Source: UBA822 sp965249775 (GTDB lineage Bacteria > Gemmatimonadota > Gemmatimonadetes > Longimicrobiales > Gaopeijiaceae). From it: a DNA stretch of 64,000 bases. The stretch covers positions 1,798,001 through 1,862,000 of the forward strand of contig OZ252253.1 of assembly GCA_965249775.1 (NCBI GenBank). The letters are read 5' to 3'. Made by a program: the position numbers and the translations under genes. Under the pieces are notes generated by a model, which was given only the letters and a program-made list of their open reading frames with translations, searched no databases and was not told where the DNA came from. This document shows positions 51,591 to 58,880 of the stretch, one piece after another (position 1 is the first letter of the stretch; every line of letters begins with the position of its first letter).

Positions 51591-52140
51591 GCTTCTCCCG
51601 TTTCTGATGCTCCTGGGGGCGGGCTCCCTGCAAGCGCAGGGGCCCACCTTTGGTATCGGAAGGACCCCGAGCGCAGAAGAAATCCTTGCCTGGGATATCT
51701 CCATCAGTCCTACGGGCGAGGAGCTCCCGCCGGGGAGCGGGACGCCCGAGCAAGGCAGGCGGCTCTTTCTCCAGAAGCAGTGCGCGCGATGCCACGGGCG
51801 GGCTGGGACAGATGGCCGCGCTCCCAGGTTGGTAAGAGCCGACAGGGAAGTAACTGACCCCTGGCGATGGGGGCGAATCCTGCCGATCCGCTCGCCTTAT
51901 GCGACGGCGGTATGGGATTACATCAATCGCGGAATGCCTTTGGGTGACGAAGGAAGCCTCACCGCCGACGAGGTCTACGCGCTGACGGCCTATCTACTCA
52001 ACGCAAACGGGGTCATCGGGGACGACGAGGTAATGAACGCCGAGACCTTGCCGATGGTGGTGATGCCAAATCGGGATAACTGGGCTCCATTACCGGATTG
52101 GCAGCCCGGGCAGCCGAGGCTTCCAGGCTACGCGCACTGA
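51580..52140 (+). CDS. soxD: Cytochrome c subunit, SoxD-like
   Basis: This 186-aa secreted cytochrome has a signal peptide (MRFRLLPFLMLLGAGSLQAQG) and one haem c site, CARCHGR (about residues 65-69). The next Met candidates are in NRGMPLG and PMVVMPN. The segments TPSAEEILAWDISISPTGEELPPGSGT and DEVYALTAYLLNANGVIGDDEVMNAETLP closely match SoxD-type partners of SoxC. The ATG at 51580 overlaps the soxC stop region by 11 nt, implying coupled synthesis. SoxD in Paracoccus is dihaem; this protein has a single haem and is shorter. Confidence 0.87.
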   Translation: MRFRLLPFLMLLGAGSLQAQGPTFGIGRTPSAEEILAWDISISPTGEELPPGSGTPEQGRRLFLQKQCARCHGRAGTDGRAPRLVRADREVTDPWRWGRILPIRSPYATAVWDYINRGMPLGDEGSLTADEVYALTAYLLNANGVIGDDEVMNAETLPMVVMPNRDNWAPLPDWQPGQPRLPGYAH

Positions 52141-52173
52141 TTGATGCGTCGTTAACTTGATGGTCACAAAGAG

Positions 52174-52209
52174 GCCCCCTTCGCGAGAATCGCGGAGGGG
52201 GCGTTCTTT
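52174..52209 (+). terminator. Rho-independent terminator after soxD
   Basis: GCCCCC/GGGGGC with an inner CGCGA/TCGCG and a short loop (52174-52202) is followed by GTTCTTT. On the other strand the hairpin is followed by CTCTTT, so it may also serve the convergent NHL lipoprotein gene. Confidence 0.8.
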
Positions 52210-52225
52210 CGCCTAGTGGCGTCAA

Positions 52226-53377
52226 CTACATACCGTCCACCACATACTTCGTGAACGCCGAGCCTGCATCGGCGAGCGAGGCCGGTCCCTCGGCCACGAA
52301 GACGTTGCCGTCCTCGTCCACTCCCACGCCCTCACCCGTCACGCCAGAGTGCGGCCGGCTGTCGGACTCCCAAGGGGGAATGAAGCCCACGAGCACGTCC
52401 TGATCGACGGGCCCGATGCGGACGCCGTTCCTCCAGTTGATGTGCCGGAGCCGGTTGGACTCGGAGTCGATGGCGTACACCATCTCGTCCTCGGTGATGA
52501 AGAGGTCGCTGATGCGCCCGTACTGATAGCGCGAGTCCAGATAGTTGCCATTCTGGTCGAAGATCTCGAGGCGGTGGTTGCCCCGGTCCGCAACCCAAAG
52601 CCGGCCCTGAGAGTCGAACTCGAGGGCGTGTGGCGTGCGGAACTGACCGTGATCCGTGCCGATCTCGCCCCACTCCATGATGTACTCTCCGTCGGATGAG
52701 TACTTGACGATGCGGCCGGTCAGGCCTGACGCGCGAGCCTCTTCCATCTGTTCGTCTGTCGTCAAGTTCTGACCGCTGTGGCCGTCGGCGACGAAGATGG
52801 TACCGTCGGGCGCTACGATCACGTCATTGGGCTGGTTGAGGTGATCCCCGGCGTTCCCGGGCTGGCCGGCGACACCGAGGCTCAGAAGCAGCTCGCCGGT
52901 CGGGCTGAACTTGTGGACCTGGTGACCCTTGGTGCCCTCGGCGTTGCCGGCGAAGTCCGTCGCCCAGACGTTGCCCTCGTCGTCCACGTAAATGCCGTGG
53001 GGCGTCACGAAAACTCCGGCGCCGAAGTTGGCGAGGATCTGCCCCGTATTGCGGTCGAACTTGAAGATCGGGTCCACGGGGTTGTTGTCGCAGTTGACCC
53101 CGGGTCCTCCGGCCGAGCCCGACGCGCAGCGCTCGTACCCCCAGACGTGTCCGTCCGTCGGGTCGATGTCGAGGCCCGCGGTGGAGCCCCACTCCCGTCC
53201 ATCGGGCAGGGTCGCCCAACTCCCGATACGTGTCGGGTTCGGGTTCGGAAGTCCCTCACCCGTGATCGGGTTCGCTGCCGCAGTGCCCATCGCGGCCGAT
53301 GGCTCGGACTCGGCGACACACCCCGCGACAATCGCGGCACCAAAGAGCACGGGCATCAGGAGTCGTAACGATGACAT
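52226..53377 (-). CDS. NHL-repeat lipoprotein
   Basis: This 383-aa lipoprotein (PVLFGAAIVAGCVAE, lipidated Cys20) forms an NHL-type beta-propeller. Repeats include TPHGIYVDDEGNVWATDFAGN, QPNDVIVAPDGTIFVADGHSG and TPHALEFDSQGRLWVADRGNHRLEIFD. It resembles the peptidyl-alpha-hydroxyglycine lyase-like NHL proteins common in environmental genomes, whose role in bacteria is mostly unknown. His and Asp residues in the central blades might bind metal. It converges with soxD across a shared terminator and has no operon partner. Confidence 0.82.
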   Translation of the reverse strand: MSSLRLLMPVLFGAAIVAGCVAESEPSAAMGTAAANPITGEGLPNPNPTRIGSWATLPDGREWGSTAGLDIDPTDGHVWGYERCASGSAGGPGVNCDNNPVDPIFKFDRNTGQILANFGAGVFVTPHGIYVDDEGNVWATDFAGNAEGTKGHQVHKFSPTGELLLSLGVAGQPGNAGDHLNQPNDVIVAPDGTIFVADGHSGQNLTTDEQMEEARASGLTGRIVKYSSDGEYIMEWGEIGTDHGQFRTPHALEFDSQGRLWVADRGNHRLEIFDQNGNYLDSRYQYGRISDLFITEDEMVYAIDSESNRLRHINWRNGVRIGPVDQDVLVGFIPPWESDSRPHSGVTGEGVGVDEDGNVFVAEGPASLADAGSAFTKYVVDGM

Positions 53378-53497
53378 GGTCCCCCCTACGCAAATCTCGA
53401 TTTCCCCACGGCACGGCCGCGGGCGCCGGTCTCAGGAAGATTGGCGGTCAGTTGAGCGGCGCGCAAACGCTCGCCTCCTGAAGCTGGGAAACTCGGC

Positions 53498-55003
53498 TCA
53501 ACCGCACTCTTCCGGACCCGCCAAACTTCGGAGGGTCGCCAGGTCATCATCCACGGCGTCCCGCGCTCGGCTCTCGGACCAGTTGAAGCTCTTCCACTCC
53601 CCAGGTCTTTCAGGGCCCCACAGGCGCAGGAGCCGGCTCGCCACCACGCATTGTTCCTCGTCCGACAGCTCGTCGAGGCGGGCAAGCAAGAGTGGTGCTG
53701 CGTCACTCCCGAGCGAGCCGAGGTACTCCACGTCCACCCCACCCAACTCCGCGATTCGGTCGAGATTGTGACGGGCGACCAAACCGGCAGGATTGATGAA
53801 CTGCAGCGCACCCACCAGGACGAACGCCGTGACGAGGCCACCAAACGCAAAGCGGTCGCGACGGCCGCTCAACACAGTCACCCCGAACCAGACCACGACC
53901 ACCGTCAACCACACGAGCACTGCGGTGGCCACGACACGCTCCTCCGTGAGGCCGTAGGCGGTTTGGTAGACCAGCATACGTTGAATCGCAGAGGCCACAA
54001 TGGCCAAGAGGAGAAGGAGGTGGACGCCCGCGAATGCGCTGAACACCGAACGTGCCTTCAGACTGCGGTCACCGAGGAGAGCGTGGGTGGCGAGGAGCCA
54101 GGGGATGGCCAGCGCCACTGCGGCGACGAGCTGGAAGAAGCCGGCACGGGCATAGTCGGCGTACGTGAGACCCGGCGTAACCTCGACCCAAGCTCCCCCT
54201 CCGAAGAGGTAGCGGAATTGAACGATCACGAAGCCCAGAAACAGGAGATCCACCAGGCCCAGGGCGGTGGCCACTTCGGCGATTCCGAGAGATGGGCGGG
54301 CGGGCTGGAGGCGTCGAATCGACTCCAATCTCGTACCCGACGAAACGCCGACGAGGTAGCCGCAGGCAAGCCAGGACAGGACGGCTGTGGCCACCAGGTG
54401 CCCCGCGAACGCCTGCAAGTCGATCCTTACGAATTCTCCAATAATCGTGGCAAACACCTCGTCCGCCGAAATGAAGAGGGCTCCGAAAACCACCAGGGGG
54501 ACGAGCGCGAGGAGCGCCCCGCCTAAGACGGTTCGCACCACGGTGCGTGCGGTCCCTCGGGATGTGTCCGTTCCGACCTCACCCCAGTTCTCGCGGCTGA
54601 TCAGGCGAGCGCTTCCGAACGCCGAGTGAAGCCCGGCTCCCGCCACGGCCTCGACAACGTCCAAGATTCCGGACCGCTTGATCCAGGCGCGCCCCGCGTT
54701 GAGAGCCGGCAGCGCAAACGCTGTGCACGCCGCGAGGAAAGTTCCGAAACGAAGAAGATTGGAGCCCCGCCACAGCAGAGCGGCACCACAGAGGAGCCCC
54801 ACGCCAATCAACAACGACGCCTCCCGACTGAGGGGCGATTCACCCCTCTGAGATACGATCCAGACGGAGGCCGCGAGACCTACGAACAACAGGAAGAAGT
54901 TGAGGCCGGGGCCCGCGGACGCCCGAAGAAGCTGGTCTCCGGTGAACCCCATCCCGATGCCAGCCGCGAGGATGGCGGTTACAGGCAAGGCACGGTCGGT
55001 CAT
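53498..55003 (-). CDS. DUF4173 membrane protein
   Basis: This 501-aa polytopic inner-membrane protein has about ten to twelve helices in the first 420 residues and a cytoplasmic C-terminal tail of about 80 residues. The segment TPGLTYADYARAGFFQLVAAVAL is the signature of DUF4173 (DUF4153-like) proteins. ATG 55003 has GGAGGG seven nt upstream and overlaps the uppS stop (ATGA), so the two are coupled. The function of the family is unknown. Its operon also has a membrane protein and a winged-helix regulator. Confidence 0.82.
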   Translation of the reverse strand: MTDRALPVTAILAAGIGMGFTGDQLLRASAGPGLNFFLLFVGLAASVWIVSQRGESPLSREASLLIGVGLLCGAALLWRGSNLLRFGTFLAACTAFALPALNAGRAWIKRSGILDVVEAVAGAGLHSAFGSARLISRENWGEVGTDTSRGTARTVVRTVLGGALLALVPLVVFGALFISADEVFATIIGEFVRIDLQAFAGHLVATAVLSWLACGYLVGVSSGTRLESIRRLQPARPSLGIAEVATALGLVDLLFLGFVIVQFRYLFGGGAWVEVTPGLTYADYARAGFFQLVAAVALAIPWLLATHALLGDRSLKARSVFSAFAGVHLLLLLAIVASAIQRMLVYQTAYGLTEERVVATAVLVWLTVVVVWFGVTVLSGRRDRFAFGGLVTAFVLVGALQFINPAGLVARHNLDRIAELGGVDVEYLGSLGSDAAPLLLARLDELSDEEQCVVASRLLRLWGPERPGEWKSFNWSESRARDAVDDDLATLRSLAGPEECG

Positions 55004-55833
55004 GGTGTGGCCCTCCGTTCGCAAAGCGATAATTCAGTAGGGCGGCCTGGTCCTCGAGAGAGGCCTCCGTATCGCCGATCCCGAGCGGCAAAGGCCTGAA
55101 CGGCGGAAGCGAGATCGGCGTCGCTGAATGCCGGCCACAGGACGTCGGTGAAGAAGAGCTCGGCGTAGGCCGACTCCCAAAGCAGGAAGTCACTCAATCG
55201 CCGTTCTCCGCCCGTGCGGATGAGCAGATCCACGTCGCGCGTACCGCGCGGCGCGTGGATGGCCTGAGCCAGGTATCGCTCGAAGGCGTGGCGGGTGGGA
55301 GCACCCTCCTCGGCGAGACGGCTGGCGGCCGCCAGGAGCGCGTCGCGGGCCGAATAGTCGATCGCGACTCGGAGGTGGAGAGACGTTCCCTCGCTGGTTC
55401 GCTCCTCGACATGGGTGATCCTGCGTTTGAGAGAATCCGGGATCCGGTCCCGACGCCCTATGACGCTCAGCCGCACACCCCTGTCCGTCAGGCGGGCGCA
55501 CTCGGAGTCCAGGTGCTTCTGGAACAGAAGCATCAAGTGACCCACTTCGCCTCGCGGACGACGCCAATTGTCCGAGGAAAAAGCGTAGAGCGTAAGAGTG
55601 GTGATCCCCAACTCCGGGGCCGATTCCACCGTTCTCCGGACCGCCTTGGTTCCGGCTACATGACCCACCGCCCTGGGTCGACCTCGTTCGCGAGCCCAGC
55701 GGCCGTTCCCATCCATGATGATCGCGACATGGAATCGGTCCCGGCCTCCACCCGTCCGCTCAAAGTTCCCAGGTGAGGCTGGTTCCGTCTGTTCAGGCTC
55801 CACCCATCGCGATGTCAAAGTACTTCGTATCAT
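55000..55833 (-). CDS. uppS: Cis-prenyl (undecaprenyl diphosphate) synthase homologue
   Basis: This 277-aa enzyme extends farnesyl diphosphate with isopentenyl units to make the C55 lipid carrier for wall and polysaccharide synthesis. Motifs are VAIIMDGNGRWARERG (catalytic Asp), YAFSSDNWRRP, LRVAIDYSARDALL and LLIRTGGERRLSDFLLWESAYAELFF. The length is slightly above the usual 240-260 because of an extra N-terminal 35 residues. Its ATG follows GGAGAG with five nt spacing, and a palindromic operator candidate overlaps this region. Placement behind a winged-helix regulator is unusual for the housekeeping uppS, so it may be a second, regulated copy. Confidence 0.92.
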   Translation of the reverse strand: MIRSTLTSRWVEPEQTEPASPGNFERTGGGRDRFHVAIIMDGNGRWARERGRPRAVGHVAGTKAVRRTVESAPELGITTLTLYAFSSDNWRRPRGEVGHLMLLFQKHLDSECARLTDRGVRLSVIGRRDRIPDSLKRRITHVEERTSEGTSLHLRVAIDYSARDALLAAASRLAEEGAPTRHAFERYLAQAIHAPRGTRDVDLLIRTGGERRLSDFLLWESAYAELFFTDVLWPAFSDADLASAVQAFAARDRRYGGLSRGPGRPTELSLCERRATP

Positions 55834-55839
55834 AAAGTC
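55821..55839. promoter_or_regulatory. Candidate operator at the uppS start
   Basis: The 19-bp site TACTTCGTATCATAAAGTC matches the upstream operator candidate at 56886 in 14 of 19 positions and keeps the ACTT/AAGT arms. It covers the uppS ribosome-binding site spacer and start codon. Confidence 0.45.
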
Positions 55840-55858
55840 TCTCCTGAAAAAAACCCGC

Positions 55859-56182
55859 CTATTCTCGTACGTGCTCGATCAACGCCTCCATGTGGTCCAG
55901 ATATCTCTGGAGCGCCTGTCGGCCGGTCTCCGTGAGGCGATAGTCCGTCCGCGGGATCCGACCGTCGAAAGACTTTCGTATCTCGACGTAGCCAGCTTCC
56001 TCTAGCCGCCTAGCGTGAACGCTGAGATTCCCGTCCGAGGTCTCGAGACGCTCCTTGAGCTCGTTGAACGTGAGAGACTCCTCCACCGCTAGTGCACTTA
56101 CGATTCCAAGGCGGACACGCACGTGGATGATCGGGTCGAGTGCGACAGGATTGGTCTTCGCGGCTTGTACATCGATGCTCAT
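55859..56182 (-). CDS. Small winged-helix transcriptional regulator
   Basis: This 107-aa protein has a winged-helix fold of the MarR/PadR-like 'winged helix DNA-binding domain' group: IHVRVRLGIVSALAVEESLTFNELKERLETSDGNLSVHARRLEEAGYVEIRK, wing FDGRIPRTDYRLTETG, then a dimerisation helix (ALQRYLDHMEALIEHV). The ATG at 56182 has AAGGGA six nt upstream. A GTG at 56245 overlapping the upstream stop would add 21 residues and is possible. Such regulators commonly sit beside a small membrane protein and bind ACTTTG..CAAAGT-type sites. It probably represses its own operon. Confidence 0.85.
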   Translation of the reverse strand: MSIDVQAAKTNPVALDPIIHVRVRLGIVSALAVEESLTFNELKERLETSDGNLSVHARRLEEAGYVEIRKSFDGRIPRTDYRLTETGRQALQRYLDHMEALIEHVRE

Positions 56183-56237
56183 GGTCGATCCCTTCACCGG
56201 GGCCAGGTTCGGGGCCTTGCGGCCGGCCCGCGCTCCC

Positions 56238-56849
56238 TCAGCCACCGTGCCTCCTCGCAATAGTGACCCCGAAGACGATCTGCAGCCCCCCGAATCCCAA
56301 GGCCATCGAGAGATCACCGGCGGCAGGCATCGCGAGAAGCGCAAACGCTCCGAGGACCATGAAACAGATCCCCATCACGGGCACGATCTTGACCGAAAAG
56401 GTGCCGGCCGTGACGACGGCGGCGCCGTAGAGGAGAAGCCATGCCCCCGGAAGCAGTGAGTCAGCTCCTGCCTGCCAAAGCGCTACCGTCAGTACCACTC
56501 CAGCGAGAGCAGGAGGCAGGAAGCTCAGAACGAACTTCCGACCTGCTCCGGAAAGGATGGGAAGCTTGGCCCGGCGCGCCTTCCGGTGGATCGCAACCGC
56601 CCCAATCGCCATAGCGAGCAACGCCTCGAGAATCCAGACTTGAAGCCATCCCTCAGCAGTCGGCTGGCGTGAAGCGAGCACCGCTGCAGCCAGCGCGGTG
56701 AGTCCCATTCCGACGCCACCCCATCCCGGAACCGCCGTGAAGGCGGCGCCCCGCTCCATCGTTTGGCGGATGAAGCGCAGATCTTCCTTGGCTCGGTCGC
56801 CCAAGGCGATGGGCTCCGGACTCTGATCGAGTTGAGAGAGTCTCAGCAT
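56238..56849 (-). CDS. Four-to-six-helix membrane protein of unknown function
   Basis: This 203-aa protein starts with a soluble part (residues 1-40, ALGDRAKEDLRFIRQTMERGAAFTAVPGWGG) and has about five or six hydrophobic helices. The conserved-looking ERGAxFTAVPGWGG segment is a pattern I associate with membrane proteins encoded next to winged-helix regulators in Acidobacteria and Gemmatimonadota. It is first in the operon, and the operator candidate is 37 nt upstream of its ATG. No catalytic motif is visible. A role with the regulator in sensing is speculation. Confidence 0.8.
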   Translation of the reverse strand: MLRLSQLDQSPEPIALGDRAKEDLRFIRQTMERGAAFTAVPGWGGVGMGLTALAAAVLASRQPTAEGWLQVWILEALLAMAIGAVAIHRKARRAKLPILSGAGRKFVLSFLPPALAGVVLTVALWQAGADSLLPGAWLLLYGAAVVTAGTFSVKIVPVMGICFMVLGAFALLAMPAAGDLSMALGFGGLQIVFGVTIARRHGG

Positions 56850-56885
56850 GATACCAATGTGGTCCGCGGTGTCGGAGTCGTCAAG

Positions 56886-56904
56886 TACTTTGCATTACAA
56901 AGTA
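56886..56904. promoter_or_regulatory. Operator candidate upstream of the membrane protein/regulator operon
   Basis: TACTTTG, five nt, CAAAGTA is a perfect 7-bp inverted repeat (56886-56892 and 56898-56904). It lies 37 nt before the first gene of the operon that encodes the winged-helix regulator, the expected place for autoregulation. A similar site lies at 55821. Confidence 0.65.
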
Positions 56905-57028
56905 TGTACCACCCTTCCGCTCGCCAAACCCAAGTGAGGCGACCAGGCGAGCTCGGCTTGCCGCAGCCCGCCGGGCGCGCCAATATGCCGTCGTCCCCAC
57001 ACATCGATGGCCAACCACGAGGATCTGC

Positions 57029-58144
57029 ATGACAACCACCGCACCGTGCCGCCCGACGCACGTCCCGTTCAGCGGGGTGCTGCTCGTCGGACTGGTCCTC
57101 TGCCTGGCCTGTTCCGCAACGGCCCATGCGCAGACGATCCGCGAATGGCGATACGTACCCGATCCCGACGGCCGAGCCTGCACGCTAGCTCTGAGGGAGG
57201 TGCCTCTCCGAGCGCCTGATGCGGGTGAGATCCAGGTCAGGATGTGGGCGTCTTCCTTCAACGGCCGGGACCGTTACCGCCTCTCCGGTCCCTGCGACGA
57301 TGTGCAGGTCCCTCTGTCCGACGGCGCGGGCGAGGTCACCGCCGTCGGGGCCGGAGTCACGCGCTTCGAGGTGGGTGACCGGGTGGTCACCACCTTCTTC
57401 GCCGAGGGGTGGATCGACGGAAACCAGCCTCCAACGGCCAATCCGTACCGTCGCGGTGGCCCGGGCCCAGGCGTTCTCACTGAGGGCTTCGTCGGCGACG
57501 CCGACGGCTTCGTGGCCGTTCCCGAGTACATGACGTACGAAGAGGCCTCCACGTTGACGATAGCCGCGCTCACCGCCTACAACGCGCTGTTCAAGTACGG
57601 CGACCTTCAGCCCAATGAGTACGTGCTCCTTCAGGGCACGGGAGGCGTCTCGAGCTTCGGTCTTCTTTTCGCGGCGGCGGCGGGGGCCAGACCCGTCATC
57701 ACTTCGTCCAGTGACGAGAAACTGGCCCGGGCGGTTGAGCTCGGGGCGGTCGGCACCGTGAACTACCGCCAGAATCCGGAGTGGCAAGAGCAGGTGCTGG
57801 AGATTACCGGAGGAATAGGCGTCAAGCATGTCCTGGAGATCGGGGGACGGGAAACGCTCCCGCGGACGCTCCAGGTGCTGGACTTCGGGGCCCACGTAGC
57901 CCTCATCGGAGGGCTCACCGGCTTCGGCGGCGAAGTGCCGTTCTTCGTGCTGTTCAACAAGAACGCGTCCGTCACCGGCTACCAGGTGGGCTCACGCGTG
58001 GACTTCGAGGCCATGAATCGGTTTCTCGAGGGCCACGAGATCCACCCGCTCGTGGACCGCGTCTTCGAGTTCGAGGATGCCGTCGAGGCGTTCGACTTCT
58101 TCATGAACGGCGACTTCATGGGCAAGGTCGTCGTCCGACATTGA
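57029..58144 (+). CDS. Exported zinc-independent MDR-family oxidoreductase
   Basis: This 371-aa protein has the medium-chain dehydrogenase/quinone reductase fold: a GroES-like domain (LREVPLRAPDAGEIQVRMWASSFNGRDRYRLSG, then PLSDGAGEVTAVGAGVTRFEVGDRV) and a nucleotide-binding domain (VLLQGTGGVSSFGLLFAAAAGARPVITSSSDEKL). The catalytic zinc Cys is missing, as in quinone reductases. What is odd is a clear signal peptide (FSGVLLVGLVLCLACSATAHAQ), which would send an NAD(P)H enzyme to the periplasm, where the free cofactor is scarce. A lipobox-like LCLAC could alternatively lipidate it. GAGG is six nt before the ATG. Substrate unknown. Confidence 0.8.
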   Translation: MTTTAPCRPTHVPFSGVLLVGLVLCLACSATAHAQTIREWRYVPDPDGRACTLALREVPLRAPDAGEIQVRMWASSFNGRDRYRLSGPCDDVQVPLSDGAGEVTAVGAGVTRFEVGDRVVTTFFAEGWIDGNQPPTANPYRRGGPGPGVLTEGFVGDADGFVAVPEYMTYEEASTLTIAALTAYNALFKYGDLQPNEYVLLQGTGGVSSFGLLFAAAAGARPVITSSSDEKLARAVELGAVGTVNYRQNPEWQEQVLEITGGIGVKHVLEIGGRETLPRTLQVLDFGAHVALIGGLTGFGGEVPFFVLFNKNASVTGYQVGSRVDFEAMNRFLEGHEIHPLVDRVFEFEDAVEAFDFFMNGDFMGKVVVRH

Positions 58145-58219
58145 GCTAAACCCGCCAGCCACGCATACCGGGGTTAGCCGCCTACCGGAACTGCGTGCCG
58201 ACGCTGTAGGAGACTCGAA

Positions 58220-58783
58220 ATGGATGAAGAGCAAGAGCCCACTGGCGGGCGATCGAAGCTCATCAAGAAAATCCTTCTGGGCTCCGCGGCCACGGTGTTG
58301 CTCGTGGCTTTGGCCGGAGGCAGCTACTGGGCTCTGACCTGCCCCTGCGAGGGCAGACCCGGATTCGTGTTGTTAGGTGAGCTGAACGAAGAGCCGGTGA
58401 ACGACTGGGGCTTCGCGAACGACGTGCCGCTCTGCCAGATCCAGGTCAGCATGGGGCTGCGGCCCCATTCGGTGAACCTGAACTGCATGGCGTCACCGGA
58501 CGGAGAGCTCTTTCTGAGCTGCTCGTTCGGGGCGGGGAAATACTGGTGTCCGCGGGTGGGTCCGGATGAGCGGGCCCGCCTCCGCCTCGATGGGGTCGTG
58601 TATCCGGTCGTACTGAACCGGGTCACGGACACCGCAACGCTCGACAAGTCTTGGTCGGCCAGGATACGGAAGCTCCAGAAGCCCGAGGTCCTCGCCGTGC
58701 AGCCGGGTGGCCGAGGCCCCCCGCCCGACGCCGAGCGGCCGGATAGCTGGTGGACCTTCCAGGTTCGATCGCGGGCTGGGTAG
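58220..58783 (+). CDS. Membrane-anchored Cys-rich protein, unknown
   Basis: I do not recognise this 187-aa protein. It has one N-terminal signal anchor (about residues 18-38) and then an extracytoplasmic domain with six Cys (41, 43, 72, 89, 101, 110), enough for three disulfides. The segment LTCPCEGRPGFVLLGELNEEPVNDWGF looks like the core of the domain. The C-terminus is Pro/Arg-rich. GGAGACTCGAA precedes the ATG. It lies between the exported oxidoreductase and a TonB receptor, on the same strand but with gaps of 75 and 97 nt, so operon membership is uncertain. Confidence 0.65.
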   Translation: MDEEQEPTGGRSKLIKKILLGSAATVLLVALAGGSYWALTCPCEGRPGFVLLGELNEEPVNDWGFANDVPLCQIQVSMGLRPHSVNLNCMASPDGELFLSCSFGAGKYWCPRVGPDERARLRLDGVVYPVVLNRVTDTATLDKSWSARIRKLQKPEVLAVQPGGRGPPPDAERPDSWWTFQVRSRAG

Positions 58784-58880
58784 GCGGCGCCGCACTCTCT
58801 GGTTCGAGCCTCCGGCGCATCTCGATGCTCCTGAGTACCGCGGACCAGATCGTGGTTGAGACTGCCCGCGACATCCTGGA

